Shown: positions 50,188 to 62,156 of the stretch, one piece after another
Position numbering within the stretch: the first letter of the stretch is position 1
Layout of the letters: each line of letters opens with the position of its first letter
Position numbers and translations under genes: made by a program
NCBI RefSeq assembly: GCF_001858325.1
Contig: NZ_MBPP01000004.1
Span: 1 to 64,000 of the forward strand
Direction of reading: 5' to 3'
DNA: 64,000 bases
DNA from: Marinobacter sp. AC-23
GTDB lineage: Bacteria; Pseudomonadota; Gammaproteobacteria; Pseudomonadales; Oleiphilaceae
Notes under the pieces: model-generated
Seen by the model: the letters and a program-made list of their open reading frames with translations, nothing else
Database searches by the model: none
What the model was told of the DNA's origin: nothing

Positions 50188-51080
50188 CAGCCCTGGCCCT
50201 CCTGCGCCGATTCGGTGGCCGGAAGGTTATCACCGGCTTCTGGCTCCGCTGGCGATTCGCCCTTTGGAGAGAATACAACCAAAACCAAACGGCTTTGGTT
50301 GAGCTGTGCTTTCGGGCGAGCCTGAATAGACACAAAGGGCTCCCCTGGCTCTTTATTGATCAGGCTTACCTCAGCAACCGGGTAACCCCGCGGGAAACGC
50401 CCTCCAAGGCCGGAGCTGACCAGCAAATCCCCCTCACGAATATCCGCGGTGTCTGGCACGTGCACCAAATCAAGTGTGCCGGAATCGCCGGTGCCAAGCA
50501 GAATGGCCCGTAGCCCATTACGCACAACCTCAACCGGTACGGCATGGCTGCTGTCTGAGACAAGAAGTACGCGGGAGGTGATTTGGCTAGTTTGCACCAC
50601 CTGCCCCATCAGGCCGTGGGCATCCAATACGGCCTGACCTACCTGCAAACCGTCACTGCGGCCTTTATTGATAATAACTTCGTGGGAATACGGGTCTGGC
50701 GACACCCCCACCACTTCGCTGACAATAACCCGGTCGTCCAGGAGTTCCGAAGAGTTCATCAGGCGACGAAGTTCGTTGTTTTCGGACGCCAGCGCGGCGT
50801 ACTTGAGGGCCCTGCGCTCGAGAATGAGCAGCCGGGCCTTCAGGCCTTCGTTTTCCTGCTTCACATCTTCGCGGGTGGTGAACAAGCCGGCAACCCAGCC
50901 ACTGAACTGATTGGGGGCGTTGCCAAGCCAATACACCGGTGTGAGGCCGGTTGCCAAAGTGGATCGAACAGGGGTAACACGATCGAACTGCTGATCGGCA
51001 ACGATCAACGCCGCCGATACGATAATAACGAGCAGTAGCCTGAGGCCTGGTACCGGCCCCTGGACAAAAATGGTTTTAAT
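50187..51080 (-). CDS. mreC: Rod shape-determining protein MreC, with an ATT start
   Basis: Bitopic elongasome scaffold: one N-terminal helix, a coiled coil (REDVKQENEGLKARLLILERRALKYAALASENNELRRL split by short breaks) and a beta-rich periplasmic domain with ILLGTGDSGTLDLVHVPDTADIREGDLLVSSGLGGRFPRGYPV. No ATG, GTG or suitable TTG gives the N-terminal helix. In-frame ATT at 51080-51078 is preceded by GGAGG at seven bases and encodes IKTIFVQGPVPGLRLLL, aligning with the usual MKTIF start. Corrected length 297 residues. A TTG at 51008 would delete the membrane anchor. Confidence 0.93.
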   Translation of the reverse strand: MKTIFVQGPVPGLRLLLVIIVSAALIVADQQFDRVTPVRSTLATGLTPVYWLGNAPNQFSGWVAGLFTTREDVKQENEGLKARLLILERRALKYAALASENNELRRLMNSSELLDDRVIVSEVVGVSPDPYSHEVIINKGRSDGLQVGQAVLDAHGLMGQVVQTSQITSRVLLVSDSSHAVPVEVVRNGLRAILLGTGDSGTLDLVHVPDTADIREGDLLVSSGLGGRFPRGYPVAEVSLINKEPGEPFVSIQARPKAQLNQSRLVLVVFSPKGESPAEPEAGDNLPATESAQEGQG

Positions 51081-51100
51081 GGCGATCCCTCCCCAAAGGA

Positions 51101-52210
<1,110 letters not shown>

Positions 52211-52258
52211 TCAGGCAAGGCGCAGCCTGCTGCAAAGGCAAATGATATTGCTCTTTGC

Positions 52259-52274
52259 ATGAACAATCGTTCAT
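52259..52274. promoter_or_regulatory. Palindrome in the mreB / mscS-like divergent region
   Basis: ATGAAC and GTTCAT pair perfectly around AATC. Its size and form suit a TetR-type operator, but no such regulator is in the window. The rest of the 268-base gap shows no clear promoter. Confidence 0.4.
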
Positions 52275-52412
52275 ACGCTTATTAGGGCCAGAAACCGCTA
52301 CAGGGCAATTTGCTGGTTGACGCGGGCATTGAGTTGATCTTTGCTACACACTAAAGTCGGCCTGAAAAGCCATCCAAACCATTCTGATTAACTGCCACAA
52401 CCGAGGCCGCTG

Positions 52413-53779
52413 TTGAGGATACCAAAGATTACCATTGCGCAGGCACTGGCGTTTGTTATCGCGGTAGGCCTACCCTCGCTCGCCCTGGCTCAACAAGGCG
52501 AAACCGAGCGAGCTGGCCCAATCGCTCTGGCGCCAGGTGCTGGCAATGACGCGCTGATCACTCAACGTATTGCCAGCATTTTTGAGCAGATTCCTCAATT
52601 TAAATCACTGCAGGTCGGCGTTAACAGCGGCGTAGTGGCCATATCGGGGCAGATTGCCAACGAAGCCCAGGCCCAGCGGGCACTGAAACTGGCCAGCCGG
52701 ATAGAGGGCGCCATCGCAGTTGACGACAGGGTTGTGCGCACTCTGGATTTACAAGATAACCTCAACCCCCTGTGGGATTCGTTACAGGACTCTCTGCACG
52801 GCTGGATAAGGGCGCTGCCATTATTGCTGGTGGCGCTGAGCATTTTCGTTATTGTGGCTTTCGCCGGACACCGGCTGGCCGCATACACCCCACTCTGGTC
52901 ACGGCTAACCAAGAACCCCTTTCTAGCAGAACTGGCCGGCCACGCAGTCCGGCTGGCAACCATACTTCTGGGTTTGCTACTTGCTCTGAACATTCTCGGA
53001 GCCACGGCACTGATGGGCACTCTGCTTGGAGGTGCGGGCGTGCTGGGACTGGCTATCAGCTTTGCAGTCAAAGACTCCATGGAGAACTACATTTCCAGCA
53101 TCATGCTGAGTATTCGGCAGCCATTCAGGGCCCAGGAGCACGTGACCATCAACGACTACGAAGGTGTTGTCGTTAGACTGACATCACGCTCAACGGTATT
53201 GATGACCTTGGAAGGCAACCATTTACGCATCCCCAACGCGACCGTTTTCAAAGCCGTTATCCTGAACTACACCCGCAACCCTCAGCGCCGCTTTGATTTT
53301 GTGTTGGGAGTAGACGCCGAAGATGACCCAGCTTTGGCTATACAGACCGGCCTGGCTGCTCTGCAGCAGCTGGAGTGGGTGCTAGGCGACCCGGAGCCCA
53401 ACGGAATTATCGAATCCGTGGGCGACTCCAGCATTCTTATTAAATTCATGGCCTGGATTGACCAACGTGAATCTGATTATGGCAAGGCCCGCAGCCTCTC
53501 TATTCGTACTGCCAAAAACGCGCTGGAGACTCAGGCTTCACCTTACCCGAACCCATCTACCGGCTGCGTTTCGACCAATCTCCCGCCATCCTGGGTGCCA
53601 CGGATGCACCTGAACGGCCCGAAAAGGGGAGCACAGGCGCAGCTAAATCCGCATCTGAGGCGCCGCCAGGCGATGTGCTGAACGTGCGCCCGGACACCCA
53701 TATTTCCCGGCAAGTGCGGGAAGAACGGAACGACGCCACAGCCGAAGACCTATTGGATGATACCCGGCCAATTGAGTAA
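52413..53779 (+). CDS. BON-domain mechanosensitive channel (MscS family), frameshifted near 3' end
   Basis: Inner-membrane small-conductance channel with a signal peptide (ALAFVIAVGLPSLALA) and a periplasmic BON domain (ITQRIASIFEQIPQFKSLQVGVNSGVVAISGQIANEAQAQRALKLASRIEG region, split here by context). Pore helix GGAGVLGLAISFAVKDSMENYISS and the following beta domain are typical MscS. The frame after NALETQ is wrong; adding one G near 53535 (CAGG[G]CTTC) yields GFTLPEPIYRLRFDQ and an acidic tail ending at 53779, 455 residues. TTG start after GAGG. Inserted between mreB and gatC, usually neighbours. Confidence 0.87.
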
Positions 53780-53871
53780 ATTTGCGGCATCGCAGCGCCT
53801 CTCCCGCACAGCCGCGAATCTGTTACCATAACCACCTTCTTTAAAACTCTGTTTTATACTTTGGAGTCAAC

Positions 53872-54159
53872 GTGACCATTTCCCGCGAAGACATTGAAAA
53901 AGTCGCCGTGCTGGCCCGAATTCGTCTCGACGAAGAGCAGATACCAGCACTGGAGAACGATCTGGGCAACATCCTCAGCCTGGTTGACCAGCTCAGCGCC
54001 GCCGATACCGACAACGTAGAGCCGCTGGCTCACCCGCTGGATGCCGTGCAGCGTTTGCGCGCAGACGAAGTGACCGAGACCAATCAACGGGAAGCCTTCC
54101 AGGCCATCGCGCCAGCTACCGAAGACGGCCTTTATCTCGTACCCCGGGTTATTGAGTGA
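53872..54159 (+). CDS. gatC: Asp-tRNA(Asn)/Glu-tRNA(Gln) amidotransferase subunit C
   Basis: Small GatCAB subunit. 95 residues. [29 protein letters not shown] and VEPLAHPLD are family hallmarks. GTG start at 53872 with GGAG upstream. Its end overlaps an in-frame extension of gatA, whose true start is 54200. The presence of GatCAB implies transamidation for Gln- or Asn-tRNA in this organism. Confidence 0.95.
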   Translation: MTISREDIEKVAVLARIRLDEEQIPALENDLGNILSLVDQLSAADTDNVEPLAHPLDAVQRLRADEVTETNQREAFQAIAPATEDGLYLVPRVIE

Positions 54160-54199
54160 TCTGACGAAGCCCACCATCAGCCCACTATCAGGATTGAAC

Positions 54200-55657
54200 A
54201 TGCATAAAAAATCCGTAGCAGAGCTTTCCCGCGAACTGGAAAGCGGCAAGATTTCAAGCGTGGAACTGACCCGTGAGTTCCTCGATCGCATCAGAGCCGA
54301 AGACCGCCGGTACAACAGCTTTATTACCATCACCGAAGATCAGGCCATGGCCGATGCCAAAACCGCTGACGAGCAGCGGGCAGAGGGCAAGGCTGGCGTA
54401 TGGACAGGTGTGCCCTTTGCACACAAAGACATCTTCTGCACCAACGGCGTAACCACCACCGCCGGCTCAAAAATGCTGGCCAACTTTGTACCTCCTTATG
54501 ATGCCACGGTTACCGCCAACTTCCGCGCAGCGGGCGCAGTGTGCCTTGGCAAAACCAATATGGATGAGTTCGCCATGGGCTCCTCCAACGAATCCAGCTT
54601 CTTTGGCCCTGTGAATAATCCCTGGGGCCTGAGCAACGGCGACAAACGCGTGCCAGGTGGTTCTTCCGGCGGCTCCGCTGCGGCCATAGCCGCTCGTCTT
54701 GTGCCTGCAGCCACGGCTACGGATACCGGCGGCTCCATCCGCCAGCCCGCTGCTCTATGCGGCATCACTGGCCTGAAGCCCACTTACGGCCGGGTATCCC
54801 GCTACGGCATGATTGCGTTTGCCTCCAGCCTTGACCAAGGCGGCACCATGGCCCGCACGGCAGAAGACAATGCCCTGATGCTGAACGTGATGGCCGGGTT
54901 CGACCCGAAGGACTCCACGTGCGTTGAGCGCGCCGTGCCGGACTACACCGCCACCCTGAACGAGCCCCTGAACGGCCTGCGCATCGGTCTTCCGAAAGAG
55001 TATTTCTCCGATCAGCTCAGCCCCGCCATGGAGCAGCAGATTCGCAATGCGGTGAAGGAATACGAAAAGCTGGGCGCCTCCGTAAAAGAAGTGTCACTAC
55101 CCCACGCCAAGTTGGCCATCGCCGCCTATTATGTGATTGCGCCTGCAGAGGCCTCCGCCAACCTGTCACGCTTTGACGGCGTGCGTTACGGCTATCGCTG
55201 CGAAAATCCACAGGATCTCAACGACCTTTATACCCGCACCCGTGCCGAAGGCTTCGGAAGCGAAGTTAAGCGCCGAATTCTGGTTGGAACATACGCGCTT
55301 TCAGCCGGCTACTTTGATGCCTATTACCTGAAGGCCCAAAAGGTTCGCCGCCTGATCCAGCAGGACTTCATTAATGCGTTCAAGGAAGTGGATGTATTGA
55401 TGAGCCCGGTGACGCCCTCGCCTGCGTTTGTGCAAGGTGAGAAAACCAGCGATCCGGTGACCATGTACCTAGAAGATGTTTTCACCATCGCTGTAAACCT
55501 TGCAGGCGTGCCAGCCATGTCGGTACCGGCAGGTTTTGTTGACGGCCTGCCGGTGGGGCTGCAGATTATCGGGAACTATTTTGAAGAAGCTCGTTTGCTG
55601 AACGCAGCCCATCAGCTCCAGCAAGTTACCGACTGGCACCAAAAACTTCCCCAGTAA
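54200..55657 (+). CDS. gatA: Asp-tRNA(Asn)/Glu-tRNA(Gln) amidotransferase subunit A
   Basis: Amidase subunit releasing ammonia from glutamine. 485 residues. Ser-cis-Ser-Lys triad: Lys in PFAHKDIFC, Ser in [10 protein letters not shown] and the downstream [11 protein letters not shown]er. ATG 54200 (AGGA upstream) begins [16 protein letters not shown], the usual start; an earlier ATG at 54152 overlaps gatC. Intact. Confidence 0.97.
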   Translation: MHKKSVAELSRELESGKISSVELTREFLDRIRAEDRRYNSFITITEDQAMADAKTADEQRAEGKAGVWTGVPFAHKDIFCTNGVTTTAGSKMLANFVPPYDATVTANFRAAGAVCLGKTNMDEFAMGSSNESSFFGPVNNPWGLSNGDKRVPGGSSGGSAAAIAARLVPAATATDTGGSIRQPAALCGITGLKPTYGRVSRYGMIAFASSLDQGGTMARTAEDNALMLNVMAGFDPKDSTCVERAVPDYTATLNEPLNGLRIGLPKEYFSDQLSPAMEQQIRNAVKEYEKLGASVKEVSLPHAKLAIAAYYVIAPAEASANLSRFDGVRYGYRCENPQDLNDLYTRTRAEGFGSEVKRRILVGTYALSAGYFDAYYLKAQKVRRLIQQDFINAFKEVDVLMSPVTPSPAFVQGEKTSDPVTMYLEDVFTIAVNLAGVPAMSVPAGFVDGLPVGLQIIGNYFEEARLLNAAHQLQQVTDWHQKLPQ

Positions 55658-55678
55658 GCCCGAATCAGGAGAACAGTT

Positions 55679-57130
55679 ATGCAGTGGGATATTGTGATCG
55701 GGCTGGAAATTCATGCTCAGCTTGCCACCCAAACCAAGATTTTTTCCGGCTCCAGCACAGCCTTTGGCGCCGAGCCCAACACCCAGGCCAGCGCCGTTGA
55801 CCTGGCCATGCCTGGCACCTTGCCTGTGCCCAACGAACAGGCGTTCCGTTACGCCGTGATGTTCGGCCTGGCGGTAAACGCCGAAATCGGTCGGCGCTCG
55901 GTGTTCGACCGTAAAAACTATTTTTATCCGGACTTGCCCAAGGGCTATCAAACTACACAGCTGGACCACCCCATTGTTGGCCCGGGCTTCGTGGACGTTG
56001 ATCTGGCAGATGGCCGTAGCAAGCGTGTGCGCATTCACCACGCCCACCTGGAAGAGGATGCCGGCAAATCGCTACACGAAGATTTTGATGGTATGACAGG
56101 CATCGACCTGAATCGCGCCGGCACACCGCTCATCGAAATCGTCACCGAGCCCGATATGAACAGCGCGGAAGAAGCCGTCGCCTTTGCCAAAAAGCTGCAC
56201 AGCCTGGTGTCTTCGCTGGGCATCTGCGACGGCGATATGAGCCAGGGCTCCCTGCGCTTTGACGTGAACATCTCGCTCAAGCCAAAAGGCTCGGAAGAAC
56301 TTGGCACCCGTACCGAAACCAAAAACCTGAACTCTTTCCGCTTTATGGAACAGGCCATTGCCCACGAAGTAGAGCGGCAGATGGACATTCTGGAAGACGG
56401 CGGTCGCATCGTTCAGGAGACCCGCCTCTACAACGGCGAGCGAGACGAATCCCGCTCCATGCGCAGCAAGGAAGAAGCCAACGATTACCGCTACTTCCCC
56501 TGCCCGGATTTGCTACCGGTAGTGATCGACGAGGCCTTTATTGAAAGCGCTCGCGACCTACTCCCGGAGCTGCCAGACGAGCGCAAAGGACGATTCAAGG
56601 CGCAGTACGGCCTCAACGATTACGACGCCCGTTTGCTCAGCGACGATGCACGCATGGCCGCATTCTTCGAAGAAACCGCCAGCCACGGCAAAGACGCAAA
56701 ACTGGCTGCCAACTGGGTATTGGGTGAGTTCTCCGCGCGCTTGAACGCCGAAGACAAAACCGTCACGCAAGCACCCATCACGGGCACTCAGCTGGGCCAA
56801 CTGGTTGCACGGATTGCAGACAATACTGTGTCTTCATCCGGGGCCAAGAAGGTGTTCGAAGCACTTTGGAATAGGGATGGAGACAATGCTGATGCCATCA
56901 TTGAAGCCCAAGGGCTGAAGCAGGTATCGGATACCGGTGCACTGGAACAGATGGTGGATGAGGTTTTGGCTGGTATGCCAGACCAAGTCGCCCAGTACCA
57001 GCAGGAAATCGACCCCAAAAAACAGAAGAAGATGCTGGGTGGCTTTATGGGACCTTTGATGAAGGCTTCCAAAGGGCAAGGCAATCCGAAGCTGTTCACT
57101 GAAATCCTGCTGAAAAAGCTCAGCGACTGA
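55679..57130 (+). CDS. gatB: Asp-tRNA(Asn)/Glu-tRNA(Gln) amidotransferase subunit B
   Basis: tRNA-binding and kinase subunit. 483 residues. [45 protein letters not shown] and [13 protein letters not shown] are diagnostic; the YqeY-like C-terminal tail binds tRNA. AGGAG precedes ATG 55679, 21 bases after gatA. Its end overlaps the lysR end by 11 bases on the opposite strand. Confidence 0.97.
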   Translation: MQWDIVIGLEIHAQLATQTKIFSGSSTAFGAEPNTQASAVDLAMPGTLPVPNEQAFRYAVMFGLAVNAEIGRRSVFDRKNYFYPDLPKGYQTTQLDHPIVGPGFVDVDLADGRSKRVRIHHAHLEEDAGKSLHEDFDGMTGIDLNRAGTPLIEIVTEPDMNSAEEAVAFAKKLHSLVSSLGICDGDMSQGSLRFDVNISLKPKGSEELGTRTETKNLNSFRFMEQAIAHEVERQMDILEDGGRIVQETRLYNGERDESRSMRSKEEANDYRYFPCPDLLPVVIDEAFIESARDLLPELPDERKGRFKAQYGLNDYDARLLSDDARMAAFFEETASHGKDAKLAANWVLGEFSARLNAEDKTVTQAPITGTQLGQLVARIADNTVSSSGAKKVFEALWNRDGDNADAIIEAQGLKQVSDTGALEQMVDEVLAGMPDQVAQYQQEIDPKKQKKMLGGFMGPLMKASKGQGNPKLFTEILLKKLSD

Positions 57131-58085
57131 GAAACATCTGCTCAAACTGGCGGATATTCTGCTGCACGTAGTCAATAAATGCCCGCATGGCCGGCGTAGG
57201 ATGCCGAGCCTGCGGGTAGACGACACACCAGCTACGCCTCAGCGGGAAACCTTTAATATCCAAAACGTGCAAACTGCCCAAGGCGATCTCCGACAACACA
57301 CCCAACCTTGGCAGAACGGCTACTCCCAATCCTGCCAGAACCGCATGTTTTACCGCATCGTTAGAGCCTAACTCTATACTTGGCTTTGCCCGTAATCGCC
57401 GATCCTGACAATGTAACTCCAGCGCCAGACGGCTACCTGACCCACTTTCCCGCACGAGCAATCCACTGTCCAGGAACTCCTGGGCTGTCACACTGTGCTG
57501 CTGTAGCAGCGGGTGGCCACTGGGCACCACCGGCACCAGTTCGTTATCCAGAAACGGCAGCGAAGCCAACGGTCGCTCAGCGGGCACCATACCCATAATA
57601 ACCAGATCATCGGAATTGTCGTTCAGCCGCTGCAGGGCCGTTGCCCGGTTTACAACTGCCACAGACACAGTCACCTGCGGATTCAGCTGCAAAAACGCAC
57701 TCAGCATATAAGGCACTACGTACTGCGCAGTATTCACCGCTGCCAACCTTAGCTCCCCCGCTACCTGCCCTTCCAGCGCCGCCAGGCTATTTTGCACTCG
57801 CTCCAGCTCACGAAAAACCGAATGCACACACGTTGCCATCTCCTCACCGGCTGCCGTGCAGTAGAGCTTACGCCCCACATACTCAAACATGGGCATGCCC
57901 AGCGCTTGTTCCAGGTGGCGTACCTGGCTGCTAACGGCGGGCTGCGTAAGGCCAAGCAACTCTCCTGCCTTACTGTAGCTTTTCAAATCATTCACAGCTT
58001 TGAATACCTGGAGCTGTCGAAACGTCAGGCGGCTGGCCAATTTCTGGATACTTAGGGCATATAGCTTAGTCCTGCACTTATTCAT
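57120..58085 (-). CDS. LysR-family regulator, likely of pyruvate carboxylase (PycR-like)
   Basis: LysR transcription factor of 321 residues. Helix-turn-helix [44 protein letters not shown], written in parts here, followed by the co-inducer domain ([21 protein letters not shown]). ATG 58085. It is divergent from pycAB, the position of PycR in pseudomonads, so it probably controls anaplerotic carboxylation (inference). A palindrome overlaps its start codon. Ligand unknown; CbbR-like alternatives cannot be excluded. Confidence 0.87.
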   Translation of the reverse strand: MNKCRTKLYALSIQKLASRLTFRQLQVFKAVNDLKSYSKAGELLGLTQPAVSSQVRHLEQALGMPMFEYVGRKLYCTAAGEEMATCVHSVFRELERVQNSLAALEGQVAGELRLAAVNTAQYVVPYMLSAFLQLNPQVTVSVAVVNRATALQRLNDNSDDLVIMGMVPAERPLASLPFLDNELVPVVPSGHPLLQQHSVTAQEFLDSGLLVRESGSGSRLALELHCQDRRLRAKPSIELGSNDAVKHAVLAGLGVAVLPRLGVLSEIALGSLHVLDIKGFPLRRSWCVVYPQARHPTPAMRAFIDYVQQNIRQFEQMFLSR

Positions 58086-58099
58086 AAGTTATTACTTAT
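58084..58099. promoter_or_regulatory. Palindrome at the lysR-pycA divergent promoter
   Basis: ATAAGT and ACTTAT pair perfectly around TATT, and the left arm overlaps the lysR start codon. It is a likely binding site for the LysR protein (autoregulation). The A/T-rich 107-base region to pycA would hold both promoters. Confidence 0.55.
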
Positions 58100-58192
58100 A
58101 GATAAACAAAATAATATCAATTTTTCGCTAAACATCTATCCCTTTATTCTTTCTGTTACCTGCAATCGGGACGAAGCAATGAGGAACCTCCC

Positions 58193-59608
58193 ATGCTGAA
58201 GAAAGTGTTAATAGCCAACCGCGGCGAAATTGCCGTTCGCATTGTGCGAGCCTGCGCCGAAATGGGGATACGCTCGGTGGCCATCTATACCGAACCGGAT
58301 CGTTACGGGTTACACGTTAAGCGAGCCGATGAATCTTACTCTCTGGGCGACGACCCACTGGCCGGCTACCTCGACCCTGCCCGCATCGTAAACCTGGCGG
58401 TAGAAACTGGCTGCGATGCCATTCACCCCGGCTACGGATTCCTATCAGAAAACGCCAACTTTGCACGCCTGTGCGAACAAAAAGGCGTGGCGTTTATCGG
58501 CCCGAAATCCAGCGTCATCCACGGCATGGGCGATAAAACCCAGGCTCGTGACAGCATGCGCGCCGCCGGCATTCCCATTACACCCGGCTCCGAGGGCAAC
58601 TTGGATAGCCTTGAAGAAGCCCTGAAACTGGCCAACGACATCGGCTATCCGGTGATGCTGAAAGCCACTTCCGGCGGCGGCGGTCGCGGCATCCGCCGCT
58701 GTGACACACCGCAAGAATTAAAAGTGCAGTACCCACGTGTGATTTCCGAGGCCACAAAGGCGTTTGGCTCCGCCGAAGTGTTCATGGAAAAGTGCATTGT
58801 GAACCCGCGCCACATTGAGGTGCAGATACTGGCAGACAGCCAGGGCAATGCCATCCACTTGTTTGAGCGAGATTGCTCCATACAGCGCCGCAATCAGAAA
58901 CTGATCGAGATTGCCCCCAGCCCGCAACTGACACCAGAGCAGCGACAGTACATAGGTGATCTGGCGGTGCGTGCTGCCAAGGCAGTAGGCTACGAGAACG
59001 CCGGCACCGTGGAATTTTTGCTGTCTGGCAACGAAGTGCACTTTATGGAAATGAACACCCGGGTGCAGGTTGAACACACCATTACCGAAGCCATCACCGG
59101 CGTGGACATTGTTCGGGAACAGCTGCGCATTGCATCCGGCCTACCGCTAAGCTATCGCCAGGAAGACATCCAGTACCGGGGCTATGCCTTACAGTTTCGT
59201 ATTAACGCAGAAGACCCCAAAAACGACTTCCTCCCAAGCTTCGGCCGCATTACCCATTACTACGCGCCCGGCGGCCCTGGCGTGCGTGTGGATACCGCCA
59301 TTTATACCGGTTATGAAATCCCCCCTTACTACGATTCCATGTGCCTGAAGCTAGTGGTATGGGCACTGACCTGGGACGAGGTGATCGCCCGAGGCAAGCG
59401 CGCCCTGGACGACATGCGCCTGCACGGGATCAAAACCACCGCCAATTATTACCAACAAATTCTGGAACACCCGGATTTTCGCAAAGGCATATTCAACACC
59501 AGCTTTGTACCAGATCACCCGGAATTGCTGAACTACTCAACCAAGCGCCACCCCAGTGAAATTGCGCTTGCCCTCGCCGCCACCATTGCCGCGCATGCAG
59601 GCTGGTAA
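58193..59608 (+). CDS. pycA: Pyruvate carboxylase subunit A (biotin carboxylase)
   Basis: ATP-dependent carboxylation of biotin, first half-reaction of oxaloacetate formation from pyruvate. 471 residues. KKVLIANRGEIAVRIVRAC, HPGYGFLSEN, the Gly-rich ATP loop KATSGGGGRGIRR, EVHFMEMNTRVQVEHTITE and the catalytic Arg region QFRINAED. It resembles AccC but stands beside pycB rather than accB. First gene of pycAB, divergent from the regulator. Confidence 0.95.
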   Translation: MLKKVLIANRGEIAVRIVRACAEMGIRSVAIYTEPDRYGLHVKRADESYSLGDDPLAGYLDPARIVNLAVETGCDAIHPGYGFLSENANFARLCEQKGVAFIGPKSSVIHGMGDKTQARDSMRAAGIPITPGSEGNLDSLEEALKLANDIGYPVMLKATSGGGGRGIRRCDTPQELKVQYPRVISEATKAFGSAEVFMEKCIVNPRHIEVQILADSQGNAIHLFERDCSIQRRNQKLIEIAPSPQLTPEQRQYIGDLAVRAAKAVGYENAGTVEFLLSGNEVHFMEMNTRVQVEHTITEAITGVDIVREQLRIASGLPLSYRQEDIQYRGYALQFRINAEDPKNDFLPSFGRITHYYAPGGPGVRVDTAIYTGYEIPPYYDSMCLKLVVWALTWDEVIARGKRALDDMRLHGIKTTANYYQQILEHPDFRKGIFNTSFVPDHPELLNYSTKRHPSEIALALAATIAAHAGW

Positions 59609-59627
59609 TCCGCAGGAGTATTGAATT

Positions 59628-61436
59628 ATGAAACATGCAAAAAAGATTGAAGTCACCGACCTTGTTCTGCGTGATGCACACCAGTCTCTGATCGCAACCC
59701 GTATGCGCACCGAAGACATGCTGCCTATCTGCGAGAAGCTGGATCAGGTGGGTTATTGGTCCCTGGAAGTCTGGGGCGGAGCCACTTTCGACGCCTGCGT
59801 TCGCTTCCTGAAAGAAGACCCCTGGGAGCGCCTGCGCCAATTGCGCGAGGCCCTGCCGAATACTCGCCTGCAAATGCTGCTGCGAGGCCAGAACCTGCTG
59901 GGATACCGCCATTATGCCGACGACGTAGTAGAAGCTTTTGTTCAAAAAGCAGCTGATAACGGCATAGACGTGTTCCGGGTGTTTGATGCACTGAACGACC
60001 TGCGCAATATTGAAACCGCCATGAAAGCGGTGAAGAAAGCCGGCAAACATGCCCAGGGCACTATTTGCTACACCACCAGCCCGGTGCACACGCTCGAACT
60101 GTTTGTGCAGCAAGCCAAAGACATGCAGGCTATGGGCGCAGATTCCATCGCCATTAAAGACATGGCGGGGCTGTTGTCGCCCTACGCCACCTTCGATTTG
60201 GTGAAAGCCATCAAGGCAGAGGTGGATCTACCTTTGGTCATTCACAGCCACTCTACCTCTGGCCTGGCACCGCTGTGCCAACTAAAAGCCATAGAAGCTG
60301 GCGTGGATCGCATCGACACAGCCATCTCATCATTTTCCTCAGGTACCAGCCACCCTGCGACAGAATCCCAGGTGGCCGCACTCAAAGGCACGGACTACGA
60401 CACCGGCTTGGACTTAACACTGCTGAGCGAGATTGCTGACTACTTTCGCGAAGTACGCAAGAAGTACCAGCAATTTGAAAGCGAATTCACCCGCGAGGAT
60501 GTCTCGGTACAGATTAATCAGGTGCCTGGCGGCATGATGTCCAACCTGGCGAACCAGTTAAAAGAACAGAACGCGCTGGATCGCATCCGCGAGGTGTTCG
60601 ACGAAATTCCGCGGGTACGGGAAGACTTGGGCTTTCCACCGCTTGTTACGCCCACCTCACAGATCGTAGGCACCCAAGCCGTATACAACGTGTTGGCAGG
60701 CCAGCGTTACAAGACCATCACCAATGAAGTAAAGCGGTACCTCCAGGGCGGCTACGGCAAACCGCCAGCGCCGGTAAATACAGACGTACGCAACAAAGCC
60801 ATCGGCAACGAATCGGTTGATGAGGGCCGACCCGCCGACCAACTCAGCCCGGAGCTGAACAAGCTACGCAAAGACATTGGTGAACTGGCTCTCAACGAAG
60901 AAGACGTGCTCACCTACGCCATGTTCCCCGACCTGGGCCGGGAATTCCTGCAACAACGTAAAGCCGGCACCCTGGTGCCTGAGCCTCTGTTGCCGCCAGA
61001 AGACACATCCCGGGAGCGCCTGAACACCGGCGTAGCCACGGAATTTCGCATTGAAGTTCACGGCGAAAGTTACGAGGTGGCCGTGACGGGTTCCGGAGAC
61101 TCAGGCGCTGGAAAACGAAAACTCTATCTCTCGCTCGATGGTATGCCCGAAGAAGTGGTGTTCGAGCCTCTTAACGACTATGTGGCCGAGGGCAGTGGTA
61201 GCGGCCGCAAGAAGGCATCCACCCCCGGCCACGTGAGCACCGCCATGCCCGGCAATGTGGTAGAGGTTCTGGTGAGCGAAGGGGATACCGTAAGCGCCGG
61301 CCAGGCCGTGCTGATCACCGAAGCCATGAAGATGGAAACAGAGGTGCACGCCAACATCGACGGCAAAGTAGAGGCCATCTATGTAACCAAGGGCGACCGG
61401 GTAACCCCGGGTGAAGTGTTGGTCGAGATTGCCTGA
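59628..61436 (+). CDS. pycB: Pyruvate carboxylase subunit B (OadA-like carboxyltransferase with biotin domain)
   Basis: Transfers CO2 from biotin to pyruvate. 602 residues. HMGL-like domain with DLVLRDAHQSLIATRM and SIAIKDMAGLL and the metal His pair VIHSHSTSG; the central conserved carboxylase domain; and a C-terminal biotinyl domain with the attachment motif EAMKMET. A Ser/Gly/Lys-rich linker precedes the biotinyl domain. Starts 19 bases after pycA. Could also be annotated oxaloacetate decarboxylase alpha, but lacks the beta and gamma subunits nearby. Confidence 0.95.
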   Translation: MKHAKKIEVTDLVLRDAHQSLIATRMRTEDMLPICEKLDQVGYWSLEVWGGATFDACVRFLKEDPWERLRQLREALPNTRLQMLLRGQNLLGYRHYADDVVEAFVQKAADNGIDVFRVFDALNDLRNIETAMKAVKKAGKHAQGTICYTTSPVHTLELFVQQAKDMQAMGADSIAIKDMAGLLSPYATFDLVKAIKAEVDLPLVIHSHSTSGLAPLCQLKAIEAGVDRIDTAISSFSSGTSHPATESQVAALKGTDYDTGLDLTLLSEIADYFREVRKKYQQFESEFTREDVSVQINQVPGGMMSNLANQLKEQNALDRIREVFDEIPRVREDLGFPPLVTPTSQIVGTQAVYNVLAGQRYKTITNEVKRYLQGGYGKPPAPVNTDVRNKAIGNESVDEGRPADQLSPELNKLRKDIGELALNEEDVLTYAMFPDLGREFLQQRKAGTLVPEPLLPPEDTSRERLNTGVATEFRIEVHGESYEVAVTGSGDSGAGKRKLYLSLDGMPEEVVFEPLNDYVAEGSGSGRKKASTPGHVSTAMPGNVVEVLVSEGDTVSAGQAVLITEAMKMETEVHANIDGKVEAIYVTKGDRVTPGEVLVEIA

Positions 61437-61451
61437 TCAGAAAGAAGTACA

Positions 61452-61483
61452 ACAAGCCGACCCTGGCTACAGGGGCGGCTTGT
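61452..61483 (+). terminator. Strong hairpin after pycB
   Basis: ACAAGCCG-A-CCCTG pairs with CAGGG-G-CGGCTTGT around GCTA, with one A-G mismatch. A T run is absent, but the position, 15 bases after the pycB stop, suits transcription end. The 249 bases to the PilZ gene show no other feature. Confidence 0.7.
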
Positions 61484-61685
61484 CGTATCTGAGGTCAGAG
61501 CCAAAACGCCTGACGTAGGTCAAAAATGTGAACCGCTGTTCACAAAAATACAAAAAACCTGCCACAATGTGCGACACTCAAGTTGCTGATCAGAAAACAA
61601 GCAACTATACTTTTCATCGTTTAGACATTGTTCTGAAACATTTTTTGAATTTGGGGTTGCCCCAACAGTACCCATAAGAGTGCCC

Positions 61686-62093
61686 ATGACATCTGCCACA
61701 GCAAAGCCAAACCTGCGTAACCAGCAACGTGCCGATGTTGTGTGTGACATTGTTATCGAGAAGCCAGATGGCCACCAACTCACGTGTAAAATTGCCAACC
61801 TCTCCCGCACCGGCGTAATGCTTTCCTGTAACCAAGAAACAGTAAACCAGCTGATACCTCGCCTTAAAATTCCAGATCCCCGAAACCTGGCTGTCGTTAA
61901 GGCAAGGTTCTTTGTACCGGTAATCGCTACCCAGCCAGTGTCTATTGTTGCCAATGGAAATATCGTCCATCTGCGAAGAGTGGCCAGGGACGAGTTCCAG
62001 CTAGGAATCCAGTTTGCGGATTTTGAAGACAATGGCTTTTATTATGTGGACACGTACGTGCGCAAGCTTCTGGCCGACTCGCCACTCATCTGA
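61686..62093 (+). CDS. PilZ-domain protein
   Basis: Predicted cyclic-di-GMP receptor of about 135 residues. The RxxxR motif is RNQQR near the N-terminus and the D/NxSxxG motif is NLSRTG; both are complete, so ligand binding is likely. A single PilZ domain with no membrane segment. AAGAG precedes ATG 61686; GTG at 61680 is in the same frame. It stands alone between pycB and cysD. Which process it controls is unknown; despite the name, it is not near the pil genes. Confidence 0.87.
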   Translation: MTSATAKPNLRNQQRADVVCDIVIEKPDGHQLTCKIANLSRTGVMLSCNQETVNQLIPRLKIPDPRNLAVVKARFFVPVIATQPVSIVANGNIVHLRRVARDEFQLGIQFADFEDNGFYYVDTYVRKLLADSPLI

Positions 62094-62156
62094 CGGACAG
62101 CATACGCCACAGAACACTCTCCACCCCGCAAGCTCCCTGTCCTTCTGCGCTATATT

